Below are positions 27,332 to 36,833 of a stretch of DNA of 64,000 nucleotides, in pieces (the stretch's first letter is position 1; each line of letters opens with the position of its first letter). This stretch comes from Bartonella taylorii 8TBB. GTDB taxonomy: Bacteria; Pseudomonadota; Alphaproteobacteria; Rhizobiales; Rhizobiaceae. Under the pieces are notes generated by a model, which saw nothing but the letters and a program-made list of their open reading frames with translations, ran no database searches and was not told the origin of the DNA. The DNA lies in the NCBI RefSeq assembly GCF_902825155.1, contig NZ_CADEAG010000001.1, positions 62,001-126,000 on the forward strand. Reading direction: 5' to 3'. The position numbers and the translations under genes are program-made.

Positions 27332-27555
27332 TCTGGTGGGTGAAAAAAAATTTAATGCTAACAGGAGCGGCTTTAGCCGCTTTTTTTATTGTTTTAGCAA
27401 AAGCTTTTAGCCTCGGAAAAAAAGCTGAACAGCAAAAGCAAACAGAAAACGCTCTAAAGACAGTAACAACAAGGCTTGAGGTGGAAAATGAAATTAATCA
27501 AAAAAGTGATGCTGATGTGCGTGCTGCTCTCTCTGACTGGTTGCGCGACAAATAA
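27328..27555 (+). CDS. Inner-membrane spanin-like protein (Rz-like)
   Basis: A 75-residue protein with one N-terminal membrane helix (NLMLTGAALAAFFIVLAKAF) and a charged helical tail rich in Gln, Glu and Lys, the layout of phage i-spanins. The start overlaps the endolysin stop by four bases, and its last 68 bases overlap the next, lipoprotein gene in another frame, the classic Rz/Rz1 arrangement. I-spanins pair with the o-spanin lipoprotein to fuse inner and outer membrane at lysis. It is short for an Rz, so the assignment rests on topology and position. Confidence 0.7.
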   Translation: MIWWVKKNLMLTGAALAAFFIVLAKAFSLGKKAEQQKQTENALKTVTTRLEVENEINQKSDADVRAALSDWLRDK

Positions 27556-27706
27556 ATATAGCTCTTCTTGTGTTGGTTGGTTGCCAATTTATTTAAAACA
27601 GCAAGATCTGAACGCCATTAGCTCAAACTTAGCAAGAGAGATTTTAAAGCACAATAAACAGGGTGAACGCTTGTGTGGATGGAAACATGGCCAGAAGAAA
27701 AACTGA
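27488..27706 (+). CDS. Outer-membrane spanin-like lipoprotein (Rz1-like)
   Basis: A 72-residue frame starting inside the preceding gene in a different register. A positively charged, hydrophobic signal (MKLIKKVMLMCVLLSLTGC) ends in lipobox L-T-G-C with Cys19 as the lipidation site. The mature part is about 53 residues. The overlap with the i-spanin-like gene and the lipobox fit an o-spanin. It is followed directly by a fourth gene that begins before its stop. Confidence 0.72.
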   Translation: MKLIKKVMLMCVLLSLTGCATNKYSSSCVGWLPIYLKQQDLNAISSNLAREILKHNKQGERLCGWKHGQKKN

Positions 27707-27905
27707 AAAACACATAGAGCTTTCGGACACAGAAAAAGAAATGCTTCAGGAAATGATCATGACCTATCAAAGCATTAAAATGATGTCTCGTCTTATGAAA
27801 TGGATTGCATTTATCATCTTTTTATTAATTCTTGATTTCACCCGTCTCATGGATGCAATAGATAATATTTTTGCACATTTAAAACAGTGGTTCTCAAAGA
27901 ATTAG
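27687..27905 (+). CDS. Small membrane protein, holin candidate
   Basis: A 72-residue protein from the ATG at 27687 (overlapping the lipoprotein gene's 3' end by 20 bases). A charged N-terminal half (KTEKHIELSDTEKEMLQEMI) precedes a single membrane helix (WIAFIIFLLILDFTRLM). Location in a lysis cassette suggests a holin or antiholin, but the sequence itself is not diagnostic. GG-rich sites inside the upstream gene could serve for translation. Confidence 0.55.
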   Translation: MARRKTEKHIELSDTEKEMLQEMIMTYQSIKMMSRLMKWIAFIIFLLILDFTRLMDAIDNIFAHLKQWFSKN

Positions 27906-28049
27906 ACATTTACTCATTGTATGTTAAAGAGCATTCTTTAAGATAAGAAAGATATTAAGTAAAATATCAAGAAAATGCTTGAAAAATATAACGCATTGTT
28001 TGGTTTGCTGGCACCACAAACAAACTTGAGCAACTCTTTAAAGATTGGC

Positions 28050-28070
28050 CACTGTAAAACCCATACAGTG
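28050..28070 (+). promoter_or_regulatory. Inverted repeat between the lysis cassette and the porin gene
   Basis: CACTGTA and TACAGTG form a perfect 7-bp inverted repeat around AAACCCA, followed by TCTTATTTTT. It may be a weak terminator of the lysis cassette or an operator for the haemin-binding protein gene that starts 80 bases downstream. Confidence 0.5.
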
Positions 28071-28151
28071 TCTTATTTTTATACAGATATGGCTTTTTTA
28101 ATTAAAGTATGCATAATGAGGGGCCTGTTTTAAAATAAATTAGGTGTTCAT

Positions 28152-29111
28152 ATGAATACAAAATGTTTAATTGCGATTTCTGTTGCGATTTTAATGACCT
28201 CTTCTACAGTGTGCGCAGCGCGTAGCGGTATTTATCCAGTGCGCGCATCTGTTAGTGATGTTTATCCCGTACAAACAGTTGAGAACGGTATTTATCCAGT
28301 GCGAACAGCTGAGAGCGGTGTTTATCCAGCATCAAGATCAGGTTATTCACAGGTTGTAATTTCTCAACCTTTTTCTTGGACCGGACTTTATCTTGGAGGG
28401 CAAATTGGTGGCTTCTCAAGCACAAGTGCCCTTACTTACTCTCAAGATCTTAATACTGGAAAATGGCCTTGGATTGATAAAGATTTATCACCTAAACCTT
28501 CAGGGTTCATAGTCGGCCTTTATGGGGGATCTAATATTGCTATAGGCAATGACTTTATTCTCAGTATTGATACAGATGCGGTCTTCTCTGGTAGACAAGA
28601 CACAAAGACAGATAATGGAAAAAAAATTCGAAACGCTGACGAATTAGGGTCTATTAATACAACCTTTGAAAAAGCTGGCATTCAAATTAAAAAACCTGAT
28701 TCTCCTGATGAGACGATCCTCGATATCGGTCATCAGCTTGTAAGCAGTATCACTTTAAAAGAAACATGGGCTGGTGCTATGCGTGTACGTTTTGGCCTTG
28801 CTTCTGATTATATCATGCCGTACGTTTCAGGTGGTATTGCTTATGCACAGATGCAATATATCGTATCACTTTTAGCAAAATCAGAAGAAGATCCATCTAC
28901 AATACTCGCTTCTGGCAATGTGTTCGACAAAACAAAAATAATGGTTGGTTTTACAGCTGGTTGCGGTATTGATTTTGGAGTGACTGAGAGTCTTATCCTG
29001 CGTGCAGAATATCGTTATTCGGATTTTGGTAAAAAAGTATTCGAAAAAGATAAACTTGAAATTGGCTACAAAACTAATGATTTCCGCATTGGTTTTGCTT
29101 ATAAATTTTAA
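28152..29111 (+). CDS. Haemin-binding / Omp25-Omp31-type outer-membrane porin (Hbp family)
   Basis: A 319-residue protein with signal peptide (MNTKCLIAISVAILMTSSTVCA). Four imperfect repeats of GIYPVRxAxS follow (about residues 25-62), then FSWTGLYLGGQIGGF, the hallmark opening of the Brucella/Bartonella Omp25/Hbp beta-barrel. The rest alternates as membrane strands and ends in FRIGFAYKF, with the terminal Phe needed for barrel insertion. Bartonella Hbp proteins bind haemin at the surface and are expressed according to haem, oxygen and temperature. A strong terminator follows. The N-terminal repeat run is longer than I expect for Hbp proteins and probably variable. Confidence 0.88.
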   Translation: MNTKCLIAISVAILMTSSTVCAARSGIYPVRASVSDVYPVQTVENGIYPVRTAESGVYPASRSGYSQVVISQPFSWTGLYLGGQIGGFSSTSALTYSQDLNTGKWPWIDKDLSPKPSGFIVGLYGGSNIAIGNDFILSIDTDAVFSGRQDTKTDNGKKIRNADELGSINTTFEKAGIQIKKPDSPDETILDIGHQLVSSITLKETWAGAMRVRFGLASDYIMPYVSGGIAYAQMQYIVSLLAKSEEDPSTILASGNVFDKTKIMVGFTAGCGIDFGVTESLILRAEYRYSDFGKKVFEKDKLEIGYKTNDFRIGFAYKF

Positions 29112-29133
29112 TTCACTGCAAAATTAAATTGCT

Positions 29134-29160
29134 AAAACCCCTACCAAAGGCAGGGGTTTT
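29134..29160 (+). terminator. Rho-independent terminator of the porin gene
   Basis: AAAACCCCT and AGGGGTTTT form a perfect 9-bp stem with a 9-base loop (ACCAAAGGC), followed by ATTG and T-rich sequence, 23 bases after the stop. Confidence 0.88.
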
Positions 29161-29726
29161 ATTGTTTCTCAGGTTGTGAAGATCTGCCCTTAAAGAGCGA
29201 AAAGAGAACGATAAAAAAGGTCATATCGTTTTTTTTTAATATTCATGAGGATTTTTATAACCAAATTTTCCACTGCATAGAGAGGAATAGTTTCAACAAT
29301 CTCAAATGCTATAAATGTTTCTTTCTGCTCATCCCTTTTACAAGCTTAAGCAAAAGCCGTAAGAACAACAAATACCCCTTATGAGGTCGCAGAAATCATT
29401 CTAGCTCGTAGGGTGTGAGTAAAGTAGAGCGTACCTTATCGTTTATACAAACTCTTTAGAACAGCACCCTCTCTTGATGGAGACATGGGCTGCTTATATC
29501 ACCGGTCAAAGTTAAGAAATGACATGTCTTCCCTCATGATCTGTAGAGAACTTTTTCTCTCTCTTTTCTCTCATTCTTTCTCTATAGGACTTATAAGGAG
29601 TCATCTCAGAAAAAATCTAATAAGATACTGTTTTTATGAGCAAAGTTACTTTCCCATGGCTCAAAAATATGGCTCACGAAATGGTTATCGATTTATTTGA
29701 ATTTTTTATCTTGAAAAGATTTTATA
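29161..29726. other. Intergenic region with no supported gene
   Basis: A short plus-strand frame at 29485-29700 has no family features. The region is AT-rich with traces of coding-like composition only. I see nothing definite. Confidence 0.4.
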
Positions 29727-29921
29727 ATGAATGATACCCTTTTTACTGCGCATGAAAATGCAAAACTGCTTCATATGAGTGTTTCAACATTCCGAGGTCA
29801 TGTGGCCAATGAATCTTTACCAAAGCCCTTAAAATTTAGTTTTTTATCGCGTTGGTTACAATCAGATCTGATAAATGTAAACGAGAAAGCAAAAACGCAC
29901 CACCAAAGTAACGCGGCATAA
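29727..29921 (+). CDS. AlpA-like small DNA-binding protein
   Basis: A 64-residue protein with the layout of AlpA/excisionase regulators: AKLLHMSVSTFRGHV (helix-turn-helix), SLPKPLKF (the wing) and RWLQSDLINV. Such proteins control prophage excision or integrase expression. No integrase is visible nearby, so it is probably an orphan of a lost element. Confidence 0.62.
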   Translation: MNDTLFTAHENAKLLHMSVSTFRGHVANESLPKPLKFSFLSRWLQSDLINVNEKAKTHHQSNAA

Positions 29922-30196
29922 AAAAAACCTTGTTCGTCCTTACGTGACAAGGCTTTCTAAATTCCCCAAATTATGGATAAAAAACTGTCCCGTGACGCAA
30001 CATCACAGGATGAGAAAATTTACAGTGATATGAATACACAAAGTTTTACCAACGCCTTGCGCAATGAAAATTCAGCACATTCTTTATGCTATATTGCTTC
30101 ATAGACAGTGCTAGGAGGGCGGATAAAAGAAACAATCCCCGCCATTCTAAGCAAAAACAAGGAGGGGAGATTGTTTCTCATCACAAGCAGCAAAAC

Positions 30197-30613
30197 TTAA
30201 GGCTGGCATTCTGGTTGATCTTTATTCTCTTTACAATGAGGACTATTTAAGCGTATCTCAACACTTCGCTGAGGAATAACAGCATCAGGTTGACAAATGG
30301 GAAGATTATAATCTTTATACTTCTCATGCTCACACCACTGCGTCTCTTTAAATTTATTATGAAATCCCGCTTGGAGCATGCAAGCATCAACGGATGCCTG
30401 TGCATTGAGTCTTTCACGAACGCTCAAGTCTTTTTCTGAAGGAAGATCAGAAAAAGCCTGTGTTCCACATTCTAACAATGCTTTTTTTATCTCAAGCCTA
30501 TCTGCACCAGTCTTTTCCCACGCATCTACAATCGTTAGAGGAGTTTGATCTGAGCCACATCCAGATATAATGAACAACGCTATTCCGCTCAATAATTTTA
30601 AGATTTTCTTCAT
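30197..30613 (-). CDS. Lipoprotein of unknown function
   Basis: A 138-residue protein with lipoprotein signal MKKILKLLSGIALFIISGC (lipobox I-S-G-C). The mature part begins near TIVDAWEKTGADRLEIKKALLECG and contains seven further Cys, including a C-terminal CKENKDQPECQP, implying disulfides in the periplasm. A shorter relative (31320-31589) shares IAGIWEKYGANQFE. The family looks like a small Bartonella/prophage-associated lipoprotein set; function unknown. Confidence 0.68.
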   Translation of the reverse strand: MKKILKLLSGIALFIISGCGSDQTPLTIVDAWEKTGADRLEIKKALLECGTQAFSDLPSEKDLSVRERLNAQASVDACMLQAGFHNKFKETQWCEHEKYKDYNLPICQPDAVIPQRSVEIRLNSPHCKENKDQPECQP

Positions 30614-30986
30614 TTCATCCTCTATAATAACTTTTCATATTATAAAACAATCCATATATTTTTATATTCTAGTTTCTCGCTTCAAGAACAATCATAGCTA
30701 TTATCAGTGCTTTATATAGAAAAACTGTCCTGTGAAGCAATATTATAGGATGAGAAAATACACAATTATAGGAATGTTCAGAACATAACACATGTCTTGT
30801 ACGGTGTCTGGCGTGGACGTTATGGACTTTTGCCCCTTGTCCTGCCCATAACGATAGGTTGGCTGATTTATCCCTTGCCAATGGAAATGATGAGCGTCCC
30901 TTATTCTATTGTTATGCTAGCTGTCCTTTTAGAGAGATCATAAAAGCGCTCAGAAGAATTAGTTTACTAAGGAAACAAACTTATGA

Positions 30987-31200
<214 letters not shown>

Positions 31201-31319
31201 TATCACTCTTTCTCAGCTTTTAAAGAGTGAAGCTACTTTTTTGTTAGAGCCGTCTTTTATAGGTTTTCCATGTCCATTGTTTCATCAGTTAAAGAGATTA
31301 CATCACCATTTTATCCGTG

Positions 31320-31589
31320 TCAGTCCCAGTGCCCAAGAGTTTTGCTAAGCTTCCGTGGATTGCCAGATTCTAAAGGATTACAATCCGGATGCTTGTCATT
31401 TACTATACACCATTCTATAAATGCAGGATCATTCTGAAAATCTTCTTGGTCACCATGAACAAGAACTTTTTTTTCAAATTGATTTGCACCATATTTCTCC
31501 CATATACCTGCAATCGTTTGAGGCAATTGAGCCTGATAACATCCAACCATAATCAATAAAGCACCCAATAATTTCAAATTCTGCTTCAT
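31320..31589 (-). CDS. Truncated lipoprotein related to the 30197 gene
   Basis: An 89-residue frame from MKQNLKLLGALLIMVGC (lipobox M-V-G-C), then IAGIWEKYGANQFEKK, paralogous to IVDAWEKTGADRLEIKK in the 30197-30613 lipoprotein. A tail WCIVNDKHPDCNP parallels that protein's Cys-rich end, while about 40 central residues are absent. It is likely a deleted copy that may still be expressed. Confidence 0.55.
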   Translation of the reverse strand: MKQNLKLLGALLIMVGCYQAQLPQTIAGIWEKYGANQFEKKVLVHGDQEDFQNDPAFIEWCIVNDKHPDCNPLESGNPRKLSKTLGHWD

Positions 31590-31842
31590 TTTATTATCCT
31601 TGAACAATTATAAACACTATAAAAATACATAAATTATTTTATTACCATATTTTTATATTAAAAAAATAATAAATATTACGAACATTTGCTATCATTTTGA
31701 ATATATATTTTAATACTTTTCTGAGGAATGAGAACACAAAGAAGAAGATCTTCAGTATTATAATTCTGATAGTAAACCCGCTTTGTTCTCTGGTTTGTTA
31801 TCGCACCCTGTGAGTTTGTGAACATTCCTTTCAGCCAATGAA

Positions 31843-32780
31843 ATGATGCGTGCAAATTTACCCGATATCAAAGCCCGTCTCACCAGTGCAATAAATGGCG
31901 ATGATGCGGGTCATAAAGCAGGTTTCACCCTCGCTGCGCATGCTTATAAACAAGGCTTTGATATCTTTATGCTGCAAGCCACGTATGGCTCTCATTTCAA
32001 TGATTTCACAGTATCAAAGGTAAATAACATGGCACAAGAGAGCAAAAATGTTTGAGAGAATAATTCTCCTTTAAATGATAACGATAAGTCTCTTTAAAAA
32101 AGCACGCTTGTTTAAAAGCCATTCCTTATGAGCAAAACGGTTGAGAGAAATTACAACCGCTTCAATATAGCCTCTTACTGAGCGATCCTCTTCACGTTGC
32201 ACAAGTGCCTTTAACCTTAAGCCGCTCTATTGATAACGTTGCTGAGAGCCAACAATCCTCTCTCGATCTTATTGCTGCTTCTGCTTTATGTGGCTTGGCT
32301 GCTATCATTGGAAATGGCGTGCAGTATTGCTCCAAAACAACATACCAATTGGAAAATTGCCCCTCATCTCTGGGGGGCATTGTTGGCAGAGCATCAACAC
32401 GCAAAACACCAGAAATGAAAGCTGCTTTAGCCCCTCTCTATGATCTTCAAAAGGAATGGTATCAAGAATGGAGACACCAGAAAAAACGACAAGAAACAAA
32501 AGATATTCTCATGGAATGAGACAAATGAGAAAAGAAAAAACAAGCCCTTGCTCTTCTTTCACAACCTCTTGAATACAAAGAAGTGATGATAATGACACCC
32601 TTGTTAAACGGCGTCTTATTGTCAATGATGTGACCGTAGAAAAGCTTAGGAAATTGTTAAAAGAAAACCCACGTAGATTATTGATGGTCCGTGATGAACT
32701 GGCTGGTTTTTAGCCAATCTGGAAAGAAAACTGAAATCAGACAAAGATGATATTGTATTTTAGGCTCTCTGGATATGCCT
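31843..32780 (+). pseudogene. DUF3987 phage primase/helicase, frame-broken
   Basis: Four pieces in different frames follow the order of a phage Toprim-DUF3987 protein. First is ANLPDIKARLTSAINGDDAGHKA with a FDIFMLQA end (Toprim, 31843-32055). Next is SLDLIAASALCGLAAIIGNG (32205 onward). The conserved TNWKIAPHLWGALL is readable only in a second frame, then GRASTRKTPEMKAALAPL returns to the first. Last, RRLIVNDVTVEKLRKLLKEN with LLMVRDELAGF lies near 32600-32710 and is broken before ANLERKLKSDKD. At least three frame changes or stops make it non-functional. It sits against the tRNA-Leu gene at the edge of the island. Confidence 0.75.
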
Positions 32781-32857
32781 TCTCTCATCGTCTTAAAGGA
32801 TAACACCCTACAGCACACCAAACGCCCTACTGGAAATAAGGGGGAATGCCTATAAAG

Positions 32858-32942
32858 TGGTGCGGGCGGTCGGACTCGAACCGACACTCCTCTCGGAACC
32901 AGATTTTGAGTCTGGCGCGTCTACCAGTTCCACCACACCCGC
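32858..32942 (-). tRNA. tRNA-Leu (anticodon CAA)
   Basis: Read on the minus strand: acceptor GCGGGTG pairs with CGCCCGC (one G-U); the D arm is GGTGGAACTGGTAGACGC; the anticodon stem CCAGA/TCTGG encloses CTCAAAA with anticodon CAA; a variable arm typical of class II Leu tRNAs (TTCCGAGAGGAGT) follows; and the T arm is GTCGG-TTCGAGT-CCGAC. Discriminator A and an encoded CCA complete it. The 3' end points toward the accessory island on the left. Confidence 0.95.
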
Positions 32943-33127
32943 ACACCATTCATAAAGGACAGACTTGTCCACTATCCCCCTGCACTATATGAAGAAGGAT
33001 AGATTCGTCAACACCCGATTTTTTTGTTTTTTAAGAATCCGTATTATTTTGCCTCTCTAGTCTTACGGAAGGCATGCTCCATGGGATTTAAAGGGAACAA
33101 TTTGTAAAGTTTTTACTTCTTAGATTT

Positions 33128-33748
33128 ATGAAAGTCCTCATGATATTGAACAGACTAAAGCTTTGGACGATTTCTTTAGCAAATCGGCGCACAGCGCCCC
33201 ATTGGCTTGGGTTTATTGCCTTTATTGAAAGTTCTGTTTTTCCGATCCCAGCAGATGTTTTGTATATCCCGATGGCACTTGTGCATCGCAAGCGGGCTTA
33301 TCGCTATGCCTTTATTGCCACTGTATGTTCTGTTTTAGGGGGAATTGCCGGTTGGCTTATTGGGTATTTTGCCTATGACACACTTGCCAAACCAATTTTA
33401 GAGTTTTATGGTAAAGTTGAAAGTTTTGAAGCACTGAAAAACAGTGCAACACTGCAATTTCTTATAATTTTACTGATCACTTCTGGTTTTTTACACCTCC
33501 CTCCTCTCAAGATTGTCACGATTTTGGCAGGTGTCATGGGTGTACATCTTGAACTTTTCATTCTTATTTGTATTTTTGCTAGAGGAGCTCGTTTTTACCT
33601 GCTTGCGTGGCTCATTCAACGTTTTGGACAACAAGCAATGAATTTTCTTTCCCACCATTTCAAATGGATTGTCCTGATCTGTTGTGTTACTCTCCTATTG
33701 GTTTATGGAATTTTCATAGCCTTTGTGAACAAGCACCTTTTATTTTAA
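33128..33748 (+). CDS. YqaA-family (DedA-like) membrane protein
   Basis: A 206-residue polytopic protein with a YqaA/SNARE-associated-type core: FIAFIESSVFPIPADVLYIPMAL (written here by parts: FIESSVFPIPADVL is the key motif), then GGIAGWLIGYF, and FLHLPPLKIVTILAGVMG. About four to five membrane helices are evident. Members of the DedA superfamily move lipid carriers or support membrane homeostasis; YqaA itself has no settled function. It lies 12 bases upstream of dsbB and is probably co-transcribed with it. Confidence 0.8.
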   Translation: MKVLMILNRLKLWTISLANRRTAPHWLGFIAFIESSVFPIPADVLYIPMALVHRKRAYRYAFIATVCSVLGGIAGWLIGYFAYDTLAKPILEFYGKVESFEALKNSATLQFLIILLITSGFLHLPPLKIVTILAGVMGVHLELFILICIFARGARFYLLAWLIQRFGQQAMNFLSHHFKWIVLICCVTLLLVYGIFIAFVNKHLLF

Positions 33749-33760
33749 GGAATATGCTCA

Positions 33761-34333
33761 ATGGCACACATTTTGTCTTCCCAAAATATCTTAAAGAAGC
33801 ATTTTCATCTTAAACCAAGCAGAAAAGAGCTAAGTTTATGGGCTTTTTTTCTAGCGTTTTGCTTATCAAGCACGATAGGCTTAGCACTTGGTTTTGAACA
33901 TCTGGGAGGATATCTTCCTTGTGATTTATGTCTCATTGAGCGTTTTCCGTATTACGGTGCCCTCCCATTTTTGCTTTTAGCGGGTTTTGGAGCATGGTTT
34001 TTCCGCATATCTTTTGGAATACAACTTTTATTTTTCTGCGTTTTTGTCTTAATGTCCATTAGCTTTGTTTTAGCAGTATATCATACAGGGATTGAATATG
34101 GTTTTTGGCCAGCTCCCCCCAGTTGTGGTTTAAGCGTGATAAGAAAAACAACAGACGCTAACCAACTGTTCGATCTCTTGAACAACATCCATCCCCCTTC
34201 TTGTTCTGAAGCGTCTATGCGCTTTCTTTCTCTCTCCTTTGCTGGTTGGAATGTTGTTGCCAGTCTGTTTTACATGCTTATCAGCCTTTATATTGCTTCA
34301 AAAGGGATACTCTCAGGTGCTAAAAAACGATAA
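33761..34333 (+). CDS. dsbB: DsbB disulfide-bond formation protein
   Basis: A 190-residue, four-helix inner-membrane protein. The first periplasmic loop has the redox pair P-C-D-L-C (about 58-61 region) in GYLPCDLCLIERFPYY. The second pair is the Cys of PAPPSCGLS and the Cys of HPPSCSEASM. DsbB re-oxidises DsbA and passes electrons to ubiquinone. Some Rhizobiales use short DsbB proteins like this one. A start at 33776 or further in is possible because the first 30 residues are weakly conserved. Confidence 0.85.
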   Translation: MAHILSSQNILKKHFHLKPSRKELSLWAFFLAFCLSSTIGLALGFEHLGGYLPCDLCLIERFPYYGALPFLLLAGFGAWFFRISFGIQLLFFCVFVLMSISFVLAVYHTGIEYGFWPAPPSCGLSVIRKTTDANQLFDLLNNIHPPSCSEASMRFLSLSFAGWNVVASLFYMLISLYIASKGILSGAKKR

Positions 34334-34563
34334 CCAAAAATAAGGGTGAAACCACATGCTCCCTTCCCCCAAACATCTTTCCTCGACACCAGCTCCTTTC
34401 CCCCAGTATCTCTCTCCAGAAAAGACTCAAAAGAGGAAATAACAGACGCAATACATTTTATTATTTCGCCTCTCTGTACTTACCGGAAATATTTTGATAA
34501 AAGCCCGCGATGGAAAAGCGATAAACAAGAAGTGAGGGGACCAATAAATACGAATGGTCTGCC

Positions 34564-35094
34564 ATGCCTGAGGATAAGAATACAACGCCTCCTGTTACAA
34601 CTCCGTCGCCCACTCCCTTAGATATATGCCAACTTGAAGAACCGCACATCATGATGGAACATGATCATGATGCATGGCTGGAGCATGCGCGGGTAGGAGA
34701 TTTAAATGCTCCTTACAAAAAACCACCCCATATAAAACCACGAATCAAATCGGCACCCCGCATTAGGCAAGTTTTTTGGTGCGATTTTCCTCATGATTCA
34801 ATATTGCCTGAATTTTGGAAAAAGCGGCCTGTTTTAGTGCTTTCTAAGAATGCAAAACTCTATGGGAATGTTACGGTTTTGCCTTTTTCGACGAAATCAC
34901 AACCCAATAATCCAGCCGCCTATCCACTTCAGTCTCCGATAGAAAATAAAAAAGCATGGATTATCTGCAATTATGTTACAACGGTTTCCGTAAGTCGCTT
35001 AAGTTGTTCGCATACTGTTCCAAGATTATCTGAAGAAGACTTTCATAAAGTCGTAGCTCTTATGCTCAAACATTTACCGCGTTTACACCATTGA
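34564..35094 (+). CDS. MazF/PemK-like toxin-fold protein
   Basis: A 176-residue protein. The first 70 residues are a disordered Pro/Thr-rich lead, followed by a PemK/MazF fold: IRQVFWCDFPHDS (first strand), FWKKRPVLVLSKNAKLYGNVTVLPFST (core strands, given by parts) and WIICNYVTTVSVSRL. MazF enzymes are mRNA endoribonucleases paired with antitoxins. No antitoxin gene is adjacent, and the conserved RPVLVLS is intact. Orphan PemK-like proteins of this type are common in Rhizobiales and may serve non-toxin roles. Confidence 0.75.
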   Translation: MPEDKNTTPPVTTPSPTPLDICQLEEPHIMMEHDHDAWLEHARVGDLNAPYKKPPHIKPRIKSAPRIRQVFWCDFPHDSILPEFWKKRPVLVLSKNAKLYGNVTVLPFSTKSQPNNPAAYPLQSPIENKKAWIICNYVTTVSVSRLSCSHTVPRLSEEDFHKVVALMLKHLPRLHH

Positions 35095-35153
35095 CTTTTT
35101 AAAAAAATAAGCGTATATATACCAGCATACACGGCATCAGCAATGGTGGCCGC

Positions 35154-35211
35154 TTCCCCGCAAGGGGAGATAGGAACGGAGGAGTGGGCAACCGCTCCTT
35201 TCGTCGTTTTT
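35154..35211 (+). ncRNA. Twin GCAA-tetraloop hairpins with T-rich tail
   Basis: TTCCCC-GCAA-GGGGAG (35154-35169) and GGAGTGG-GCAA-CCGCTCC (35181-35198) are adjacent hairpins with GNRA loops, followed by TTTCGTCGTTTTT. The second could be the terminator of the MazF-like gene; the pair together looks like the 3' end of a small structured RNA. I cannot name a family. Confidence 0.5.
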
Positions 35212-35220
35212 AGCGTTCAA

Positions 35221-36833
35221 CAATATCATAAACGTCATCATATAATATAGTAAGCTGAAGCAAAAAAATTCTACCGGATGCGAGGATATGGTAAGAGATT
35301 GTCATTTCGCCAATCGCTTGCTCAGTCACTTACCTAATCGCTTATTTGTGGAGGGCTGTTTCATAAAGAACAAGCTTTCATGACCTGTTGTCCTCGTACT
35401 GGTTCATACTTTTCTCCTCGAGAAAGCGGCTCATCATGAAAAGCTGATTCTTTAGGTGCTCTCAAAAGAGCCATGCTGATACATATGTAGCGCAAGAAAA
35501 AAGTCTGCTCCGTTAATCTGCTTCATCATCATCCATTGCTACGGTAAGACATTGCCACGGTAAAGCACGTTTGATGATCTGAGAGCTTCAGTCATATCAT
35601 TTCGCTGGTAAAAATTTTTTCCCAAAAAGAGCATGCTCCTGTAACAAACCAGAAGTCAATGCAAAACCACTTTCTTTTCCTTCAAAAAGAACACCATGTT
35701 GTCTATCGCCTTAACTTAAATGCACTGCCTCGTCTGTAACAGATCGACAATATAGCTTGTACAGGAAGACTTTCAGCTTTCAAACCATCCCTTCACAAAG
35801 AGCTCCACGCCAAAGCTCTATACTAAATCTCCACACCAAAGCTCTATGCTAAAGTATTTTTGGGTTGATTGGGCTTACTTCTAAATTTCTTGCGCCTTGG
35901 ATGCTTTTTTTTGCTCAACATATTTCTCCGCAGAGAAAAAATGGAGAAAATTTTTCTCCAAAAGAAAATTATTTTGATTGTCAGTTTTATTTCCAAAACA
36001 CGCATATTTTTAGCAGGATACATTCTTCTCTCTATCCGCCATATCGCTTTCAGTATGCTTGTCATTCCTAAAAATGTACAACCAGCGTCACAATGCAGAA
36101 ATAAGCATCCCTCCATCCCCTTCACAAGAGACAAATTGGTGTGTTGGTCATCACGCGCGGGGCAGCGTGCCGGTGCATGGCAATCCAGTTCATAGCGATC
36201 ACGCCATACACACGTTCTTTTTTTGGCATTTTTATTATAAACCATTCATGATGTCCTTTAAATGTTGTACCACAGAACGCGTTTTGCTCTTGTACAAATT
36301 GGCTGTTGAAAAGAAATCTTGTCCTGTCCATAGCAAGGTTTCTTTATGCGTCGCGCTTATTACCCTCCGCTTTGCTTGCTCTAATAACAGTGATGTTACG
36401 AATTTTTCCCAGCACGATAATGCGCCTCTTGTGAGCGATTTGTGCATCATCTGATCAGCAATACGCTGCCAAGATATCAGTACACTTATCCGAAAAATTT
36501 TCGCGCTTTCACGCACAGGGAAAAAAGAGGGAATTTTAGTCATTCTCGACTCCATTTTTTTTAATTTGGATTGCAAGATGCCCAAAAAAATCCAACAAAA
36601 ATAGAGAGATAAGTTACGAAAACTATGGGAGAGATTTCAGCTTTATTTGATCTTTTTCACCCTAAATGATGATGATAAAAAGCCTTTAGAAAAAAGATAA
36701 AGAATATTTTTTCATTTAAAAACAACGCACTAAAACATAAGGGAGGTTACCTTAAACCTCCCCCTAGATAAAGTATTTTTCAATCCACAAGAGCACGAGA
36801 AAAAACAGAATTATCACTCTTTTTAGCATCTCC
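35221..36833. other. About 1.6 kb of decayed sequence
   Basis: No frame here has convincing family features. A minus-strand frame at 36235-36585 (116 residues, FRISVLISWQRIADQMMHK) has an even composition and might be a phage-derived remnant, but I do not recognise it. Near 35800-35850 a 27-base unit (CCAAAGCTCTATACTAAATC) is tandemly duplicated. Confidence 0.45.

Noticed and set aside
34564..35094. Complete toxin-antitoxin pair with the MazF-like gene
   Set aside because: No antitoxin-like frame is adjacent on either side.
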